Source of the DNA: Usnea hakonensis | Lineage: Eukaryota > Ascomycota > Lecanoromycetes > Lecanorales > Parmeliaceae | NCBI GenBank assembly: GCA_013423325.1 | Contig: BLJB01000125.1 | Coordinates: 148,702-212,701, forward strand | DNA: 64,000 nucleotides | Reading direction: 5' to 3' | Part shown: one piece after another, positions 21,965-33,245 of the stretch | Layout: each line of letters starts with the position of its first letter | Numbering within the stretch: position 1 is the stretch's first letter | Notes under the pieces: generated by a model | Database searches by the model: none | Seen by the model: only the letters and a program-made list of their open reading frames with translations | What the model was told of the DNA's origin: nothing | Translations under genes and position numbers: made by a program

Positions 21965-22637
21965 TTACTCAGGAACTTCGAATGAATGAGCGACTTCCAG
22001 GAATACGCATGAAAGCGTATCATTAAGTGTTTCGCGAAGAGTCAAACACATTGTGGTGACTTTGTCGCTCCCACACCCCATCACTGGTCTGCCGGATATG
22101 TACTTCTCCATGAAGTTTGAGCAGGCAATTGACGCGCCGTGTCCGCATTCGAGATACCTCGGGATATTCATATCTATGTGGCGGAAGTAGGTTGAGTCTC
22201 CGGGCTGGGGTAAACTTTGCATAGTACGGATATGAGACGAGTCGGTGGTTGCGATCTGGCCGGAGGCAGGCGTATATCATCCAATATTGGGGATCTTGTC
22301 GGGTTACCCAAAATAGGCATCTCTTCATCCGGGAGAATATCTTCGAGGACTTTGTCATCATTCTCCATATAACTTTAACATCCCGGATCCCGGATGTTGG
22401 AGAAGGGAGTGCGGTCCACTGATATTTGGTGAAATGCTTCTCGAATTGTCGCTTCGTTGCTTCTGTCAAGCACATCTCGATATATTTCATGAATTCGTCA
22501 AGCAGAGATGCCCAGTGGGAAGAGGACTTCATTGCCATGTTCTCCATAGTACTTGGACCGAGACTATTGTCGCACAGGGTTCCAGCATGCCAAATCACGT
22601 CGGAGATTTTATCCAATTGCGGATAGTAAAGAGTCAA
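21965..22637 (-). pseudogene. Fragment of a 2-oxoglutarate-oxygenase-like multicopy protein
   Basis: A 204-codon minus frame (22023-22637) encodes YYPQLDKISDVIWHAGTLCD and HFTKYQWTALPSPTSGIRDV. An overlapping second frame (21965-22222) encodes GDSTYFRHIDMNIPRYLECG. HID within a GDST..FRHIDxNIP context looks like the HxD iron-binding motif of Fe(II)/2OG oxygenases and recalls a repeated fungal hypothetical family with that motif. The frame switch at about 22210 and the missing distal His show that this copy is broken. The family call is tentative. Confidence 0.35.
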
Positions 22638-22682
22638 AGAGAATGAGTTGAAAGTGAGTGAAGTTTGTGTGGCTGGGAGCGC

Positions 22683-23203
22683 TCAAAGCTTCCAGACACT
22701 GCTCAAGACTCTCGGAAGACTGGCTGGACTCTGAGGATCCAAGACACTGGGCAGGCTCCGATTGTGCCATTGACCTATAGGACGAACACAGAGAAGTCCC
22801 GAGGTAGGGAGAATGATACTTGTCATATCGCATTGGTTATACCTCGTCCGCAAAACGTTTCCCTTAAGGTAGGCCTTCAAGTTTTTTGTGGGCGAATTGT
22901 TTGCACGTCTGAAAAAGAAGTCTTGCCACAAATGAACGCTCCACTCTGCTTCGACTGTTGGGTAGTTTCGCGCTAAGTCGTCAATTCGGCCCTTAATATG
23001 CTCCGCCGTAGTAGCGGTCTCCTCGCACATCCAGATTCCATCGTCCTCCAATTGTCTCTGTATTCCTGTCTTCCTAATTTTGTCGTGCGCGAATATTTGC
23101 TGCCGGCGCCAGATTCCCCTTACTTCAGCGTAGTAGTCTGAGCCATCATTTAAATCGGTTTGAATCCTGATATTGCGTGGGTTTAACACCTCTGTGGAAC
23201 TGA
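22683..23203 (-). pseudogene. Unassigned repeat-derived fragment
   Basis: A 168-codon minus frame encodes NLNDGSDYYAEVRGIWRRQQ-like and CEETATTAEHIKGRIDDLAR segments of unknown family. Its 5' end (23128-23203) is a copy of 13750-13825, so the two loci share a repeat end but different bodies. Confidence 0.3.
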
Positions 23204-23251
23204 TCTTCCCAATCGAAGATTAGAGACTGAATGTATTGATTTTTGGACTAT

Positions 23252-23542
23252 CTAGGATGACAAGCGAGTTTTGTCGTAATAGCTTGCCTGCATGTCTTGG
23301 GCCTCTGAGAGTATTGTCTGTAGGGTTTGGTGCAGGTGGTGCAGCTCTTTGGATAATTCGTCTGCCCCTATGTGGGGCCCTAACGGGCCTGGAGCATCGG
23401 CTAATTGAAATGGTCCTGGTTCTCTACCACGACAGACGTAGAAAGGGCTATGCTGAGTAGTGGCATGCTTGCTGTTGTTGTAGGTATATTCCGCAAGTCC
23501 TGAGCAAGTTTTTTGTTTTAAGGGACAGGCTTCAAAGACCAA
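23252..23542 (-). pseudogene. Retroelement integrase C-terminal fragment
   Basis: The frame encodes GLAEYTYNNSKHATTQHSPF, the region just after the catalytic core in Ty3/gypsy integrases (AEFAYNNSxHxSTGxSPF type), then a Gln/His-rich helix ending YYDKTR, which matches the usual connection to the C-terminal domain. It is only this segment, without core residues, and separate from the 17.8 kb element. Confidence 0.6.
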
Positions 23543-24001
23543 TAGTCAGCTCTCTGATCTCCTGTTCCATCTTTTTGTCCAGCTTTAGAGTTTAAAAATA
23601 CGTATTTACCTCAAGCGAAGATTCTGATAGCCAATTCCCTCTATGCGTCAAATCAGGCGAATACAGGCTCTCTTCTCCGTTCTCTAGCCATCGAGATAGA
23701 AAACTTCCGGCGTTCACCCCTGACGTCACAACCAACTCGTATCAGAGGAACGCTGAAAGACCACCCGTAGTCTCACGTTCAGCAATAAAGAATTCTGCTG
23801 ATCCTATTGCTTTGCGTCCTCTAAGGCTTTCCCAACGGCGTTCTGCACAGCTGCTTGCATACTGAGTACCGTTCCGAACGAGGATGATATCGAATGTTCT
23901 TAGTATTATTATATTGATACATAATATCAAAGGAGTGTACACCTCTGAATTCGCAACAAGTGACTGTTGATATTCAGTATAATCTGGGGTAGCGACTTAC
24001 C

Positions 24002-24299
24002 CTAATGCGGTCTTAACTGAGGTCCTTTCTTGTAATACCACCTGCGAATTTGCGCTAGAACTGGCTGTACGTTCACTTCTACCAACCCCGATGATGATAA
24101 CTTGAATCGGTAATTGCGTAATATAAGTATAATAGCTTTCAAACAATGAAATGGTGTCTGATCCCACAAAATATGACCCATTTCCTGTGTAGAGACTCCC
24201 CGGAAACCTGTATATTGGAGCCAGTGTTGTCCTCCAGAAATCAATGATTTCTTCAAGGCACTGCGGGACATCAGCAGCTATCAGCCAGAACGTCTTCAA
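24002..24299 (-). pseudogene. Integrase fragment with mutated catalytic Asp
   Basis: The minus frame encodes IDFWRTTLAPIYRFPGSLYT followed by GNGSYFVGSDT. This aligns by eye with integrase cores where YTDNGSHFVG carries the second catalytic Asp; here it is Gly. After a frameshift, QPVLAQIRRWYYKKGPQLRP continues the core. It is another retroelement lineage from the RT/integrase at 17.8-18.9 kb. Confidence 0.5.
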
Positions 24300-24316
24300 A
24301 GAGCTTGTGGATTTTC

Positions 24317-26091
24317 TTAGCGTTCTTCACGCCGGGTTCCCGAGCTCGCTACATAGGTGAGGTTTTCGCACAATTCACATTCGAGGCTATGAGCTACCGT
24401 GCTGTTCAGAGTATGGACTGACGAAGCCTTGAACCATCCCAACGGAAATTTCGGCCAACTCGTTCGATAGGTTCGTAGATGCCGAGGAAAGCTTCTCAGA
24501 AAGCTTCTCATCATCGTTCAACAGAGCATCGCTGACGTCGGTCATGGCTTTCTTTATTGAATCCACCGTCTGGTGCGCGACCGCAGGAGCGGCAGTCATA
24601 TCTGCGATGGAGGTGGCGGCGTTTTGACAGAGCTCTGGTAAGCTCTTCCGAAAAACGCTGCTAGCGGGCCTCTGCTCCTTTGGGCACTGGGTGGAATGAC
24701 TGAGAGTCCAAAACGCTGCGCAGGCACTATATGGGAAGCATTCGGTTGCTTGTCAGCGTAAAGTTGACACGGCACCTCTGCGGCAACGACACATCTCTCA
24801 TACTCGCAATCTTATTGATCCTGATGGCCTTAGATTGCCGGCTGTCGACGAAACGCAACTTACGCAGTGCACTAAAAGGCAAAGTCTTAGGGGCCTAAAT
24901 AAGTGTCCTATTAGCCGTATATCTAGGGGAAGTATACCAGAAATAGATATGTTCCCTGCTGCATTCCGGGTGGAAAGGGACGTATTAAAGAGTTTAGTCA
25001 CTCGTGAACGACACGGCCTAAAGGCCTAGCGAGGCCCCAAGGGCCAGCACAACAACTAGAACCCCCCAGCCCAACAGATAACTGAAGATGCCCATTAGGG
25101 CGAGCAGGCGTACTGCGTCATATTAGTAGCTACCCCTTAGTCAAGGATTGGTCTAGCTTACCGACAAAGCCGAAATGGCGGCGGCGCGGTGGTGGAAGCG
25201 GAGGGGGGGCGGAAAAACCTGGCAGCAAGCGGACTGCGTCATATTAGCACCTGTGCACCGAATCCATGCATTGAACCATTGAAACCACTTACTTACTTTC
25301 TGCAGTTGCTAACGTTGTTGTTATATTTGCTAAGACGAAGATTAGCACCTACAACGACAAAACTCAGGCGTCAAGGGTAGAGGGACATACATGATGGAGA
25401 AGAAGAAGACGACCAGATCTTTTGTTCCTCTTCTGAGATTCAGTTTTAGACCACTGCATTGAACCGTCTCGATGTGATAGTCAGGCTTCATTGGTAATCC
25501 GTCCTCAAGCCCCACTTGTGAATATGGGAGATTAGGACTGTTGGGATATTGTTCATAGTGAACTTCACGGGCACTACGTAGGTCATGTCGATAGAAAGAT
25601 CGCCAGGATCCGCGCGGTCTTGAATGGCCCCCAAAGAAATCTCCCAACGTCGAGGTTTGATGTTAACGAACTGATCCATTTACGAAGGTTCGAGCAATCT
25701 GGCAGTGGGGGGGATGTAGTCAGGGGAGAACAAATATGCAAGTAAGGATTCTCGGATGACTGACCTCCTAAAGAGCAACGAGCTGTTGATGATGTTCTTC
25801 CCGCTGCTTGGCCACCAGATCCGCTCCTTCGATGATTCCTTTTGCCTCCTGCTCCGCTGATGCGATAATCTGTTGTGCAGTATGTCGAGATTCGTTCTCA
25901 ATTGTCTGCACAGCCAGACAACCATCTTTCAGATCATTGTAAGCCTCTTTTACATCACCTCGTATTGACTCATTCATTCTTTCAGAATAGACATTTACAG
26001 TTGTACGAAGCAGGTGAAGCGCTTTGTCCAATGAACTTTGGGATGAAGACTTATCTTCTGTAGGCACGATGGGTTCGATTGCATTAGGCAT
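24317..26091 (-). other. Unassigned short coiled-coil frames
   Basis: 24387-24599 (DSIKKAMTDVSDALLNDDEK) and 25768-26091 (SERMNESIRGDVKEAYNDLK, SAEQEAKGIIEGADLVAKQ) are clean minus frames with heptad-like composition and may be related N-terminal segments of decayed genes. 25488-25679 (DLSIDMTYVVPVKFTMNNIP) is also clean. No complete gene model joins them. Confidence 0.25.
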
Positions 26092-26745
26092 GCTTTCCCT
26101 TTCCTCTGTAAATAACGAAACTCGCTCATCGGCCCTTATCTTGCTTGCTCGGAGATGGGGAAGAGTCTCGCTATTAAGATTTAATCTCGAAATTAAAGAA
26201 TTCTAAATTAAAGAAGTAGAGAGTAGAGAGTATTTTATTTAGAGTTCTTTAATTTTAGTTTGCATACTGAGTAACTTGAATGTGAAATTATCCTCATGAC
26301 TTCTGGTAATGATGTGTTAGCCAGTGCTCTTTTTGGCAGAAACTGCGAACGTGGCTCGGAAGACTTTAACGCACCTATAATCGGAACGTTAGACGTCTCT
26401 TGGCGTCGTTGGGAAACCACAGTCTGCATAAAACGATAACCGGGATGCACTCTCCACTGATAAAAGAAGGAGATATGGAGAAATTTCGATTTGAATGTTT
26501 TTGGTATAAGGCGGCAGGAGGTAGAAATATGGTCAAAGAGGCATCTGTAAGATCTCTGAAAAATGTTTCAAGTCCCTCTCACATGACTTCCAACACATAG
26601 AGTGGCAGGCACGTCGGCAGCGGCTGCAACATAGCAGGAAGGCTTGTTGGACGATGCCATATCCGACATCAATGATAGCCGCAGCGACACAATGATTGAT
26701 CACAGTGCCGCGGTCGTAGCACGCAATTCTCTTCTTATTTCCCCC

Positions 26746-27930
26746 TTAGCAGAGGTGCTTGAGCCGGCCCAAGAGTATGCGATCCAGAAGCTGAAATCCT
26801 ACCGCTCTATAGCCTCCACGGTCTTTGCTTTCCTGGTTCGGTCTATCTACTGAATCCGTAGTTGCCAGATTTTCGGAGTTGTATTCGGAATCAAGAGGAT
26901 TGGGAAGCGTGTCATGATAGATTGCCTTAATGGTCGAAGCAGTATGTGAGGTCTCCGGAGATTGCGTTGTCCTTAGGGAAGGGTTGGACTCCAAGACGTC
27001 CTTAGGACTCGGAGGCCGGCTGCTGTAGCTGTTCGTCAGAGGGCTAGCATTTTGAACCTCTATATCCTCTACTCTATTCTTGATTTGGAATTCCTTGATC
27101 ACTTGATTTGTGATAAATGGGTCCTTTGTTGTACGCTGAAGACCAGTGGCCGTAGAAAGCTGTTTCTCCAACAAACCAAGAAACTTCTCGACATCTCGTC
27201 GGAGAATGCCAGCATATCGAGATTCGACCCAGTGCCAGAGACTGTGTACCCCTTTGTATCTCGACGCTGCATAAGCACCCAGTAAGACATTGAGGATGTT
27301 ATGCTTAAGGACAATCGGTCTTAGGGTGCCGTCCTTATGGCGATGTTCCCAGCATCCGTTCTTTTCGTCTAGTTGAAATGGCGAATCGCGACTATAAATA
27401 TAGTCTCTACGATTATTGATGGCCTTTTTCGATAAGTTCGATTTTGTCGTTACAGGGATACCGGTTGGAGATGCTTCTATGAAATGTTTGGCGTCGGAGT
27501 TACCATTGAGATAGGCGTTAAAGTCATCGGATAGAGAGGAAGATGTTAAGGAGCACGCTTTGTGACGTTGATGCCGTAGCTTTCTTTGCAGACGAGCAAT
27601 ATCGGCCTCCAATTGGGCCTGGTTCGAGGGCGGTGGTGTTTCAGGAATCACCCGGCGGGATGGTACGGGCGTGTCAGAAATGTAATCCGGGCTGGCTGTA
27701 CGAGAGGTGTTGTCTACCGTGTGAGAGTCCTCGTCGATATCGATGTGGCGTACACGTTTAGTGGGAGCACGCTTCTGGACACGGTTCGTGGTGTTCGCTT
27801 TGCTTGATTTGGGAGGGTTATGAGGCTTGCTTCTGGCCTTGCTGGTCTTCCTGGCTGCAGTGGTTTTGGTAGCCCTACTAGCAACGGTGGGGGCAGTGGG
27901 TGGAGCACCAGAGCGAGTGTTCATGGCCAT
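26746..27930 (-). CDS. Basic protein with zinc-less integrase-like module
   Basis: An uninterrupted 394-residue frame starting at an ATG at 27930. The first 130 residues are basic and Thr/Ser/Pro-rich with several nuclear-signal-like runs (KRAPTKRVRHIDID). A short Leu/Gln coiled region follows (residues 100-125). Residues about 165-265 contain a globular segment, HKDGTLRPIVLKHNILNVLL, YKGVHSLWHWVESRYAGILR and RDVEKFLGLLEKQ, resembling the integrase H2C2 N-terminal domain (GHxGxxkl...Y.gi.r.dV..Fl..C..C) but lacking its His and Cys ligands. No catalytic core follows. It may be a transposon-derived gene co-opted by the host or a member of a repeat-associated family. The last ~35 residues could be replaced by a spliced exon. 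Confidence 0.5.
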   Translation of the reverse strand: MAMNTRSGAPPTAPTVASRATKTTAARKTSKARSKPHNPPKSSKANTTNRVQKRAPTKRVRHIDIDEDSHTVDNTSRTASPDYISDTPVPSRRVIPETPPPSNQAQLEADIARLQRKLRHQRHKACSLTSSSLSDDFNAYLNGNSDAKHFIEASPTGIPVTTKSNLSKKAINNRRDYIYSRDSPFQLDEKNGCWEHRHKDGTLRPIVLKHNILNVLLGAYAASRYKGVHSLWHWVESRYAGILRRDVEKFLGLLEKQLSTATGLQRTTKDPFITNQVIKEFQIKNRVEDIEVQNASPLTNSYSSRPPSPKDVLESNPSLRTTQSPETSHTASTIKAIYHDTLPNPLDSEYNSENLATTDSVDRPNQESKDRGGYRAVGFQLLDRILLGRLKHLC

Positions 27931-30833
27931 GACGACGACGAGGATGGTTTTCTTGGTAAAGTGGAAGTGCTTTTGGTATATGGAAGGCTAATAATGAGTC
28001 TAGGAAGTTGATAATGGTGTTTGGGCACGAAAAAAGAATGCAATGCAATGCAATGAAGGAGACTCTGAAAGAGATGAATCGACTGAAGAGCAATTGCAGT
28101 CCTGAAAGGACACAGTCTCCTGAATCTCATCGCCATGGCCATGTGGCCATTGCACCGAATCCATGCACCGAAACACCACCGAAACCAGTCATGCGATATG
28201 CGATATCCGAACTCACTAACCCCCAGTCCTACTGTGGCGAACAGCGCGACTCAATTGAGTCGCGTAGTCGCGGATCTACCCGCCGCTTTTGCGTGTACGA
28301 GATTTCTGGCTGGTGTAGCAAATCTTCACGTATCAACGAGCATTGCTCTCATGTCGCAACAACGTGTCCGAATCGAAATGTAACCAAGACCTGTCTTAGG
28401 AAGGACCTGACTAATAACGTGATGTTGTTCTTTTTTAACAAAACTAATCACGCGAGATGATTCGTCGAAGGTCCGTGCATGCTTCACTCATCAATCAAAA
28501 ACGATAATCGTGTCAATAAACGAGCTTGACAACTTGAATAGAATCCAGCTCAGCTGATGTGAATATATGTTGGCGGATCAGGATGTCGAGATTGGCGAGT
28601 CTGAGGATGAGGGAACCATCTTCTTCTCGGGGAAGTTCTGAGAAGGAACCTTCAGAATGGTGTATACTCTTCAAAGCCAGGAAGTGACTCCAAAGCTCGA
28701 GATAAGTGATAAGAGAGACGTCACTATCCACCTTTTCAAAACATGCTCTCTCAATGTGCGCGTAGTAAATGGCAGAATATCAGCATCGAGCTTGCCACGC
28801 GGGGATACTTATCTGTATTTATATACCAATCCACTTTCCCCAACAAACCAAGTCCAACGAGAAGAACGCAGAGATGAGCAGACCTTAATCGCTAGACGTG
28901 GAGCCCAAACCCTGAGTATCACTATGAACAAAAGCTAAACGCGCCTTCAAAGCGAGAGTGAGCACTCACAAGACAACTTATTCATGAATCGCATGTCGTT
29001 GCCAGAATCTTCACCGGCGTCTTTGATCTGGATGTCGCGATGTTCCCACAATGCGCCTATTTCAGATGAGTTGGGGGCGACGACTCTTATTTCCTTACCT
29101 CTAGTGTAGCCTTCTTCTCTGCCTCCGCTGTAGCCTTTTTGATCGCATCCTCAACTGCGGTTCTCGTGTGCTCCCCTTGTCGTTCGCAAGGGTCTATTTG
29201 TCGTTAACAATATCACTCGCTCTCCGGTGAACTTGACCTTTGATACTAAAGCCCCGTGCCAAATCGTCGTCTGCGCTCTGTGACGGAGTACGAAGTACTT
29301 GAGGTCTTAGTCATATGTTTCTGTGATGTCGAATCTGGTAGAAGAATAGTGGCGGACTGGGTGAATTGAGGAGACAAGTCTCGCAACTTTTCGGGGCCTT
29401 TGCCCATTTGATCATAGACGCTGTAAAAGAATCGCTCTTAGCATAGTAAGTGCGAGCTCCTGGTCAGTGTGATGTGCTTTCTTGGGATCATATTGGTCTA
29501 GCTTTTACGCACCTCTGTCGCCACTGCCAAGTCATGGTTGGCCATCAACGGGACGATATTGGAGCCTATGTGACATCATGGTCAAAGATAATGACGTTAT
29601 TGGAGTGGAGTGAAGCTTTTGGAAAAAGTAAGTGTGGAAGATGGTGTTGATTATGCAATTTGTACTTGTTGGATTTGACAGGAATCGGGGCCGCAACAGA
29701 GACGGCACGAAACGCTCGGACAAGGAGGGATAGGGTCAAACCTTTCGAGGCAGGTAGATGACCAAGGGTTCGATCAGGTGTGGCTGGATGTAGTCGGGTT
29801 GAGAGACCAGATACTGTGGTTGGTATTCATCTTCAGCACTGGTAATTGATGGCAGCTTACGGTCACTCATTCCATTTAAATATGGTTCTAAAAGTGACAA
29901 GCTGCCCAAAATTTTCAGCAAATTCATCTTCAATAGTGAATAGTCCTTGGACCAGAGATGATGAATGCTGTCCCACTTGATATGAACTTTGATTGGAGAG
30001 CCAAAAGCCAACCAAGAGTCTCGTCTGACAGGCAGTATATACATGATTGGTGCCAAGTTTGCAAGGTCTTGATACGAAGTTGGTGTGTAAAGAGAAGGAG
30101 GTGACGTCGACGAAACATGCTTTCATGTGTAGATTTGATATTTGTAGATGAGAAATCACCCTAGGAAGGGAGAATTGCCATGGGGAACGAGCATGATCTG
30201 TCAGAAGGAACGACTGAAGGGACGATGAAACGGTATCAGAAATGTTTTTAGGTCAAAGTCAAATCAAACACCAAGTCGAACGGAAATGGAAGACGTGATA
30301 GCTGATTTAATTATCTCTGGAAAGGAGTCAACCCATCAGAGAAGCTGGCAACTGAATTAAATTGTTGTCCAGTGCATAGATCATCAGTAGTCATCGAGCA
30401 TTCATCCTGACCAGCTCTCATCATAGGTCAAATTGGAACATCCAACCGAGGCCCCACCAGTGGCGGTATTTAATACTACCCCACTAGCTCTTGTGTCATT
30501 GTGCTATTTCGTCTGGTTACCCTTCAGCTCGTCATACCTTTAGCCAGTCTCCGTGACATCTTTTGAGCTTTTCGTCTCTGTCGTAACCCTCATCTGCCAG
30601 CCCAGGATGGCCCAGATGCCTCTCATTGCTTCCACTCTGTCATCTGCAACAAAAAGATCAAACCATTTCGATCGCTTCATTTCAATTGCATACCATGGCT
30701 GCTGTGGCGCATTGGAGATATCGGATTGAGCTGGGATTTCGGAGAAATATTCTATGTATTTCTGGTGGATGCGAAAAGTTAGGAACGAAACATGGTGGTT
30801 GATGGATGAGACCAGATAGATCTATAGTCATGA
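27931..30833. other. Sparse region with decayed short frames
   Basis: No gene is recognised. Clean minus frames at 28513-28731 (YLELWSHFLALKSIHHSEGS) and 29736-30056 (IKVHIKWDSIHHLWSKDYSL) could be exons of one broken gene running leftward from about 30160. GCACCGAATCCATGCA at 28153 also occurs near 25255, another hint of repeat-derived sequence. Confidence 0.35.
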
Positions 30834-32228
30834 TTAGTGAGTCTTATCCAACGGGACACACATGGGTGCCTGGACTAATCGAAGCCTTCTCTCGGGCTCA
30901 CTTACGTCGTCATACTCGCTGTCGACTTCTTTCCCGATATGTTGATATGTCACGCCTCTCTCCCAGATGCTGGAAGGCGGTTGCACAGTCTTCCAAGCAT
31001 CCAAGCGGGTAGACTTCCTCACTCGTTTACGTGAGGATTCTGACGATGTAGGGTCTCCCGTGATCTCCTCATTAGTGACTTCTAGCTCTCCACCAGCGCC
31101 ACCCCCCCAGCGAGGTGCGTTTGCCCACCATTTACCGGCCCCTGGCACCTGTTCTGTTTTTCCTTCTCTCGCTCGTTTCTGAGCCAGCATCAACATCAAG
31201 CCTGTCTCTCTAAGCAAATCCATGATCTCCTGCTTTCCTTCCCCTTCAGGCTCATCAGAGTTGCGGAATGAGGTTTGTTCTCTGCACAAAACACCTAGCA
31301 TCGGCCCCTCTGCCACTCCTCTCCTCGCTTGGCGGACATCTCTTGGTACACGATGGACTGATGCTGCATGTAAAATGGGAATCATGGTGCCTTGTAGTTG
31401 AAGCCTTTGCTGTGAATGGGGCTGTTCTAGCCTGCACCGAAAAGCCCAGGCAAGTGTTTCAACCAACATGAAAACTGTGTCCTCGCGATATTTGCCTGGC
31501 ATATCTCGGCCCGTCCCAGTGCGGCGTCCTGTATACGTCTTCTTTACATCTTCACTCTTTTCTGCCTCCACCTTTGGCTCAGTCTCGGCTGCTTCTAAAC
31601 GTAGTTCATCCCCATCCATGGCACACTTGCTATCTCCATCTTTGCTGTTGGAGTGATCATCAAGACTGGTATCCCAATGCCCAGCCATAAGAAGCAAGCC
31701 TTCCCAGAATTTGCGAAAGTGAACGATGCGAGCAGGCTGATGATTGGGGAGAGGAGATTTGCGTTGGATGGCACGAAATCCATCCTCGTTGTCATACAAA
31801 AGCTCCTTGGCACGGATGAAGAAATCTTCTCTAGTGGGCGCTGGTACTCCATTACTCAATGAGACTGACTCTGCTACTGCAGGTTTTAGAGACTCCGAAG
31901 AATTGTTCGCTGTAGGATCTTCGGACCAAGATGAATTTGGAATAAAGGCTGCTGGAACGACTTGCTCCAGTGGAAGTCCATTGACTAGACTGGCGTTCAG
32001 AGCTTGGAGGTGTTGTATTGTTGGGCCGCTTCTGAGAGTACTGCTGAATAGCTTAACTAAGTCATATGATAAGCCGAGCTCAGTCGCAGAAAGCTTTGAA
32101 GGTTCACATCGTGGAAAGTCGAGGGGGGTTGCTGGAGGTGGTGGCTCTCGTGGTCCGTCCTCGTTGACTTGGCTAGCAGCTGGAGTGCAACTTGTCAGCG
32201 ACTCCCACATTTCTTGCATGTCATCCAT
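30834..32228 (-). CDS. Fungal protein of unknown function
   Basis: A single-exon frame of 464 residues starting at MDDMQEMWESL (ATG at 32228). The frame continues open to 32444, but that N-terminal part is hydrophobic and unlike the rest, and contains possible splice signals, so 32228 is preferred. Recognisable features: a Pro-rich N-terminus, a helical region with LGLSYDLVKLFSSTLRSGPT, the block IVHFRKFWEGLLLMAGHWDT (residues about 205-225), a LVETLAWAFRCRLE helix, and a C-terminal basic run SSRKRVRKSTRLDAW resembling a nuclear signal. The FRKFWEGL..M..HWDTSLD block looks like a conserved fungal-specific motif, but I cannot name a domain. Composition and length of the frame argue for a real gene. 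Confidence 0.6.
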   Translation of the reverse strand: MDDMQEMWESLTSCTPAASQVNEDGPREPPPPATPLDFPRCEPSKLSATELGLSYDLVKLFSSTLRSGPTIQHLQALNASLVNGLPLEQVVPAAFIPNSSWSEDPTANNSSESLKPAVAESVSLSNGVPAPTREDFFIRAKELLYDNEDGFRAIQRKSPLPNHQPARIVHFRKFWEGLLLMAGHWDTSLDDHSNSKDGDSKCAMDGDELRLEAAETEPKVEAEKSEDVKKTYTGRRTGTGRDMPGKYREDTVFMLVETLAWAFRCRLEQPHSQQRLQLQGTMIPILHAASVHRVPRDVRQARRGVAEGPMLGVLCREQTSFRNSDEPEGEGKQEIMDLLRETGLMLMLAQKRAREGKTEQVPGAGKWWANAPRWGGGAGGELEVTNEEITGDPTSSESSRKRVRKSTRLDAWKTVQPPSSIWERGVTYQHIGKEVDSEYDDVSEPERRLRLVQAPMCVPLDKTH

Positions 32229-33245
32229 GTATACAGTCTCTAATGTAGCTGCATATTTCAAAGTCCGAACGATAGAGGTTGGTGGAAATGCGAGATTGTA
32301 GAAAATGTATAAAGGCGTGAGATTGGAGAAAGAGTAAATGCTCGAAGAACAGGATTGAGAAAGGAAAGTCAGACCATAAGCAACAGTACCTCGGCACCGT
32401 ACCTGTCCCTTCTTGACAAGGTAAAGTTGTGCTGAAACGATCAACAGATTTGAGGCCCATCAGGCAAGAGATGAAGCCTCGGCTCGGATTTATCCGAAAG
32501 TCTGTGGTACAGGGCAGGAAATTCACCCATGCGATGCACAATAGCGTATCACTATACACATCGATTGGGCTGCCCTTTATTCTGAGCTGCAGATGAAATA
32601 TGGGGGCCAGAGGAAGGGTTGAAGTGAAGGGTTGAAATGAGAAAGATACCAACTCAGAGCAGCCAAATTTCCAAACATGTCGCTACCGGATTTCTGAGGC
32701 ACATGAGCCTCCTGTCATCTTACTAGAGATGCCAGATCAACCCGTCATCAGCGTGGGTACCATGTTTTGGTAAGTGAACATGGCTTGACATACTTCACTT
32801 GAGATATAACATTGAATTTGGGAGGAAGCGGATGAGGATTCTAATGTGAAGCTTGCTGAAGATTGCTGAAGCTTGTTTTACCATGGCAGCGGTCTGTTCC
32901 GAAGCTAGCCTATCACGGCATAGCGTGTCTGTACACTAGTAACGTTTCATCCAGGGATGCGGGAAAGCCACTTGTAATGACCAGCAGCCATTGAGCTTCC
33001 CTACTTGCACGCTACCTACCTGTCACCCTGCGCATCATACAAATATAAATTCACCGGACAAGCGGAGCCTTGCCTCTTTGGATTTTAAAGCGATCTTCTA
33101 TATATGTGCGCTGTTCATCTGAATGTCACCGCCGCGACGGGGAATACAATAGTGGGATTGACCAACGCTTTCCCTCACAAGCCAAATGTTGAAACCCCCA
33201 TGCAATACACCTTCCCCACTGAAATGCCAGCAAACCAAGACAGTC
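32229..33245. other. Intergenic
   Basis: Promoter of the 30834-32228 gene and 3' side of the MFS gene. Minus frame 32221-32652 and plus frame 33104-33367 show no domain. Nothing else recognised. Confidence 0.5.

Noticed and set aside
32229..32444. N-terminal extension of the unknown protein at 30834-32228
   Set aside because: Hydrophobic Ser/Tyr-rich peptide unlike the rest of the protein; better explained as leader DNA or intron.
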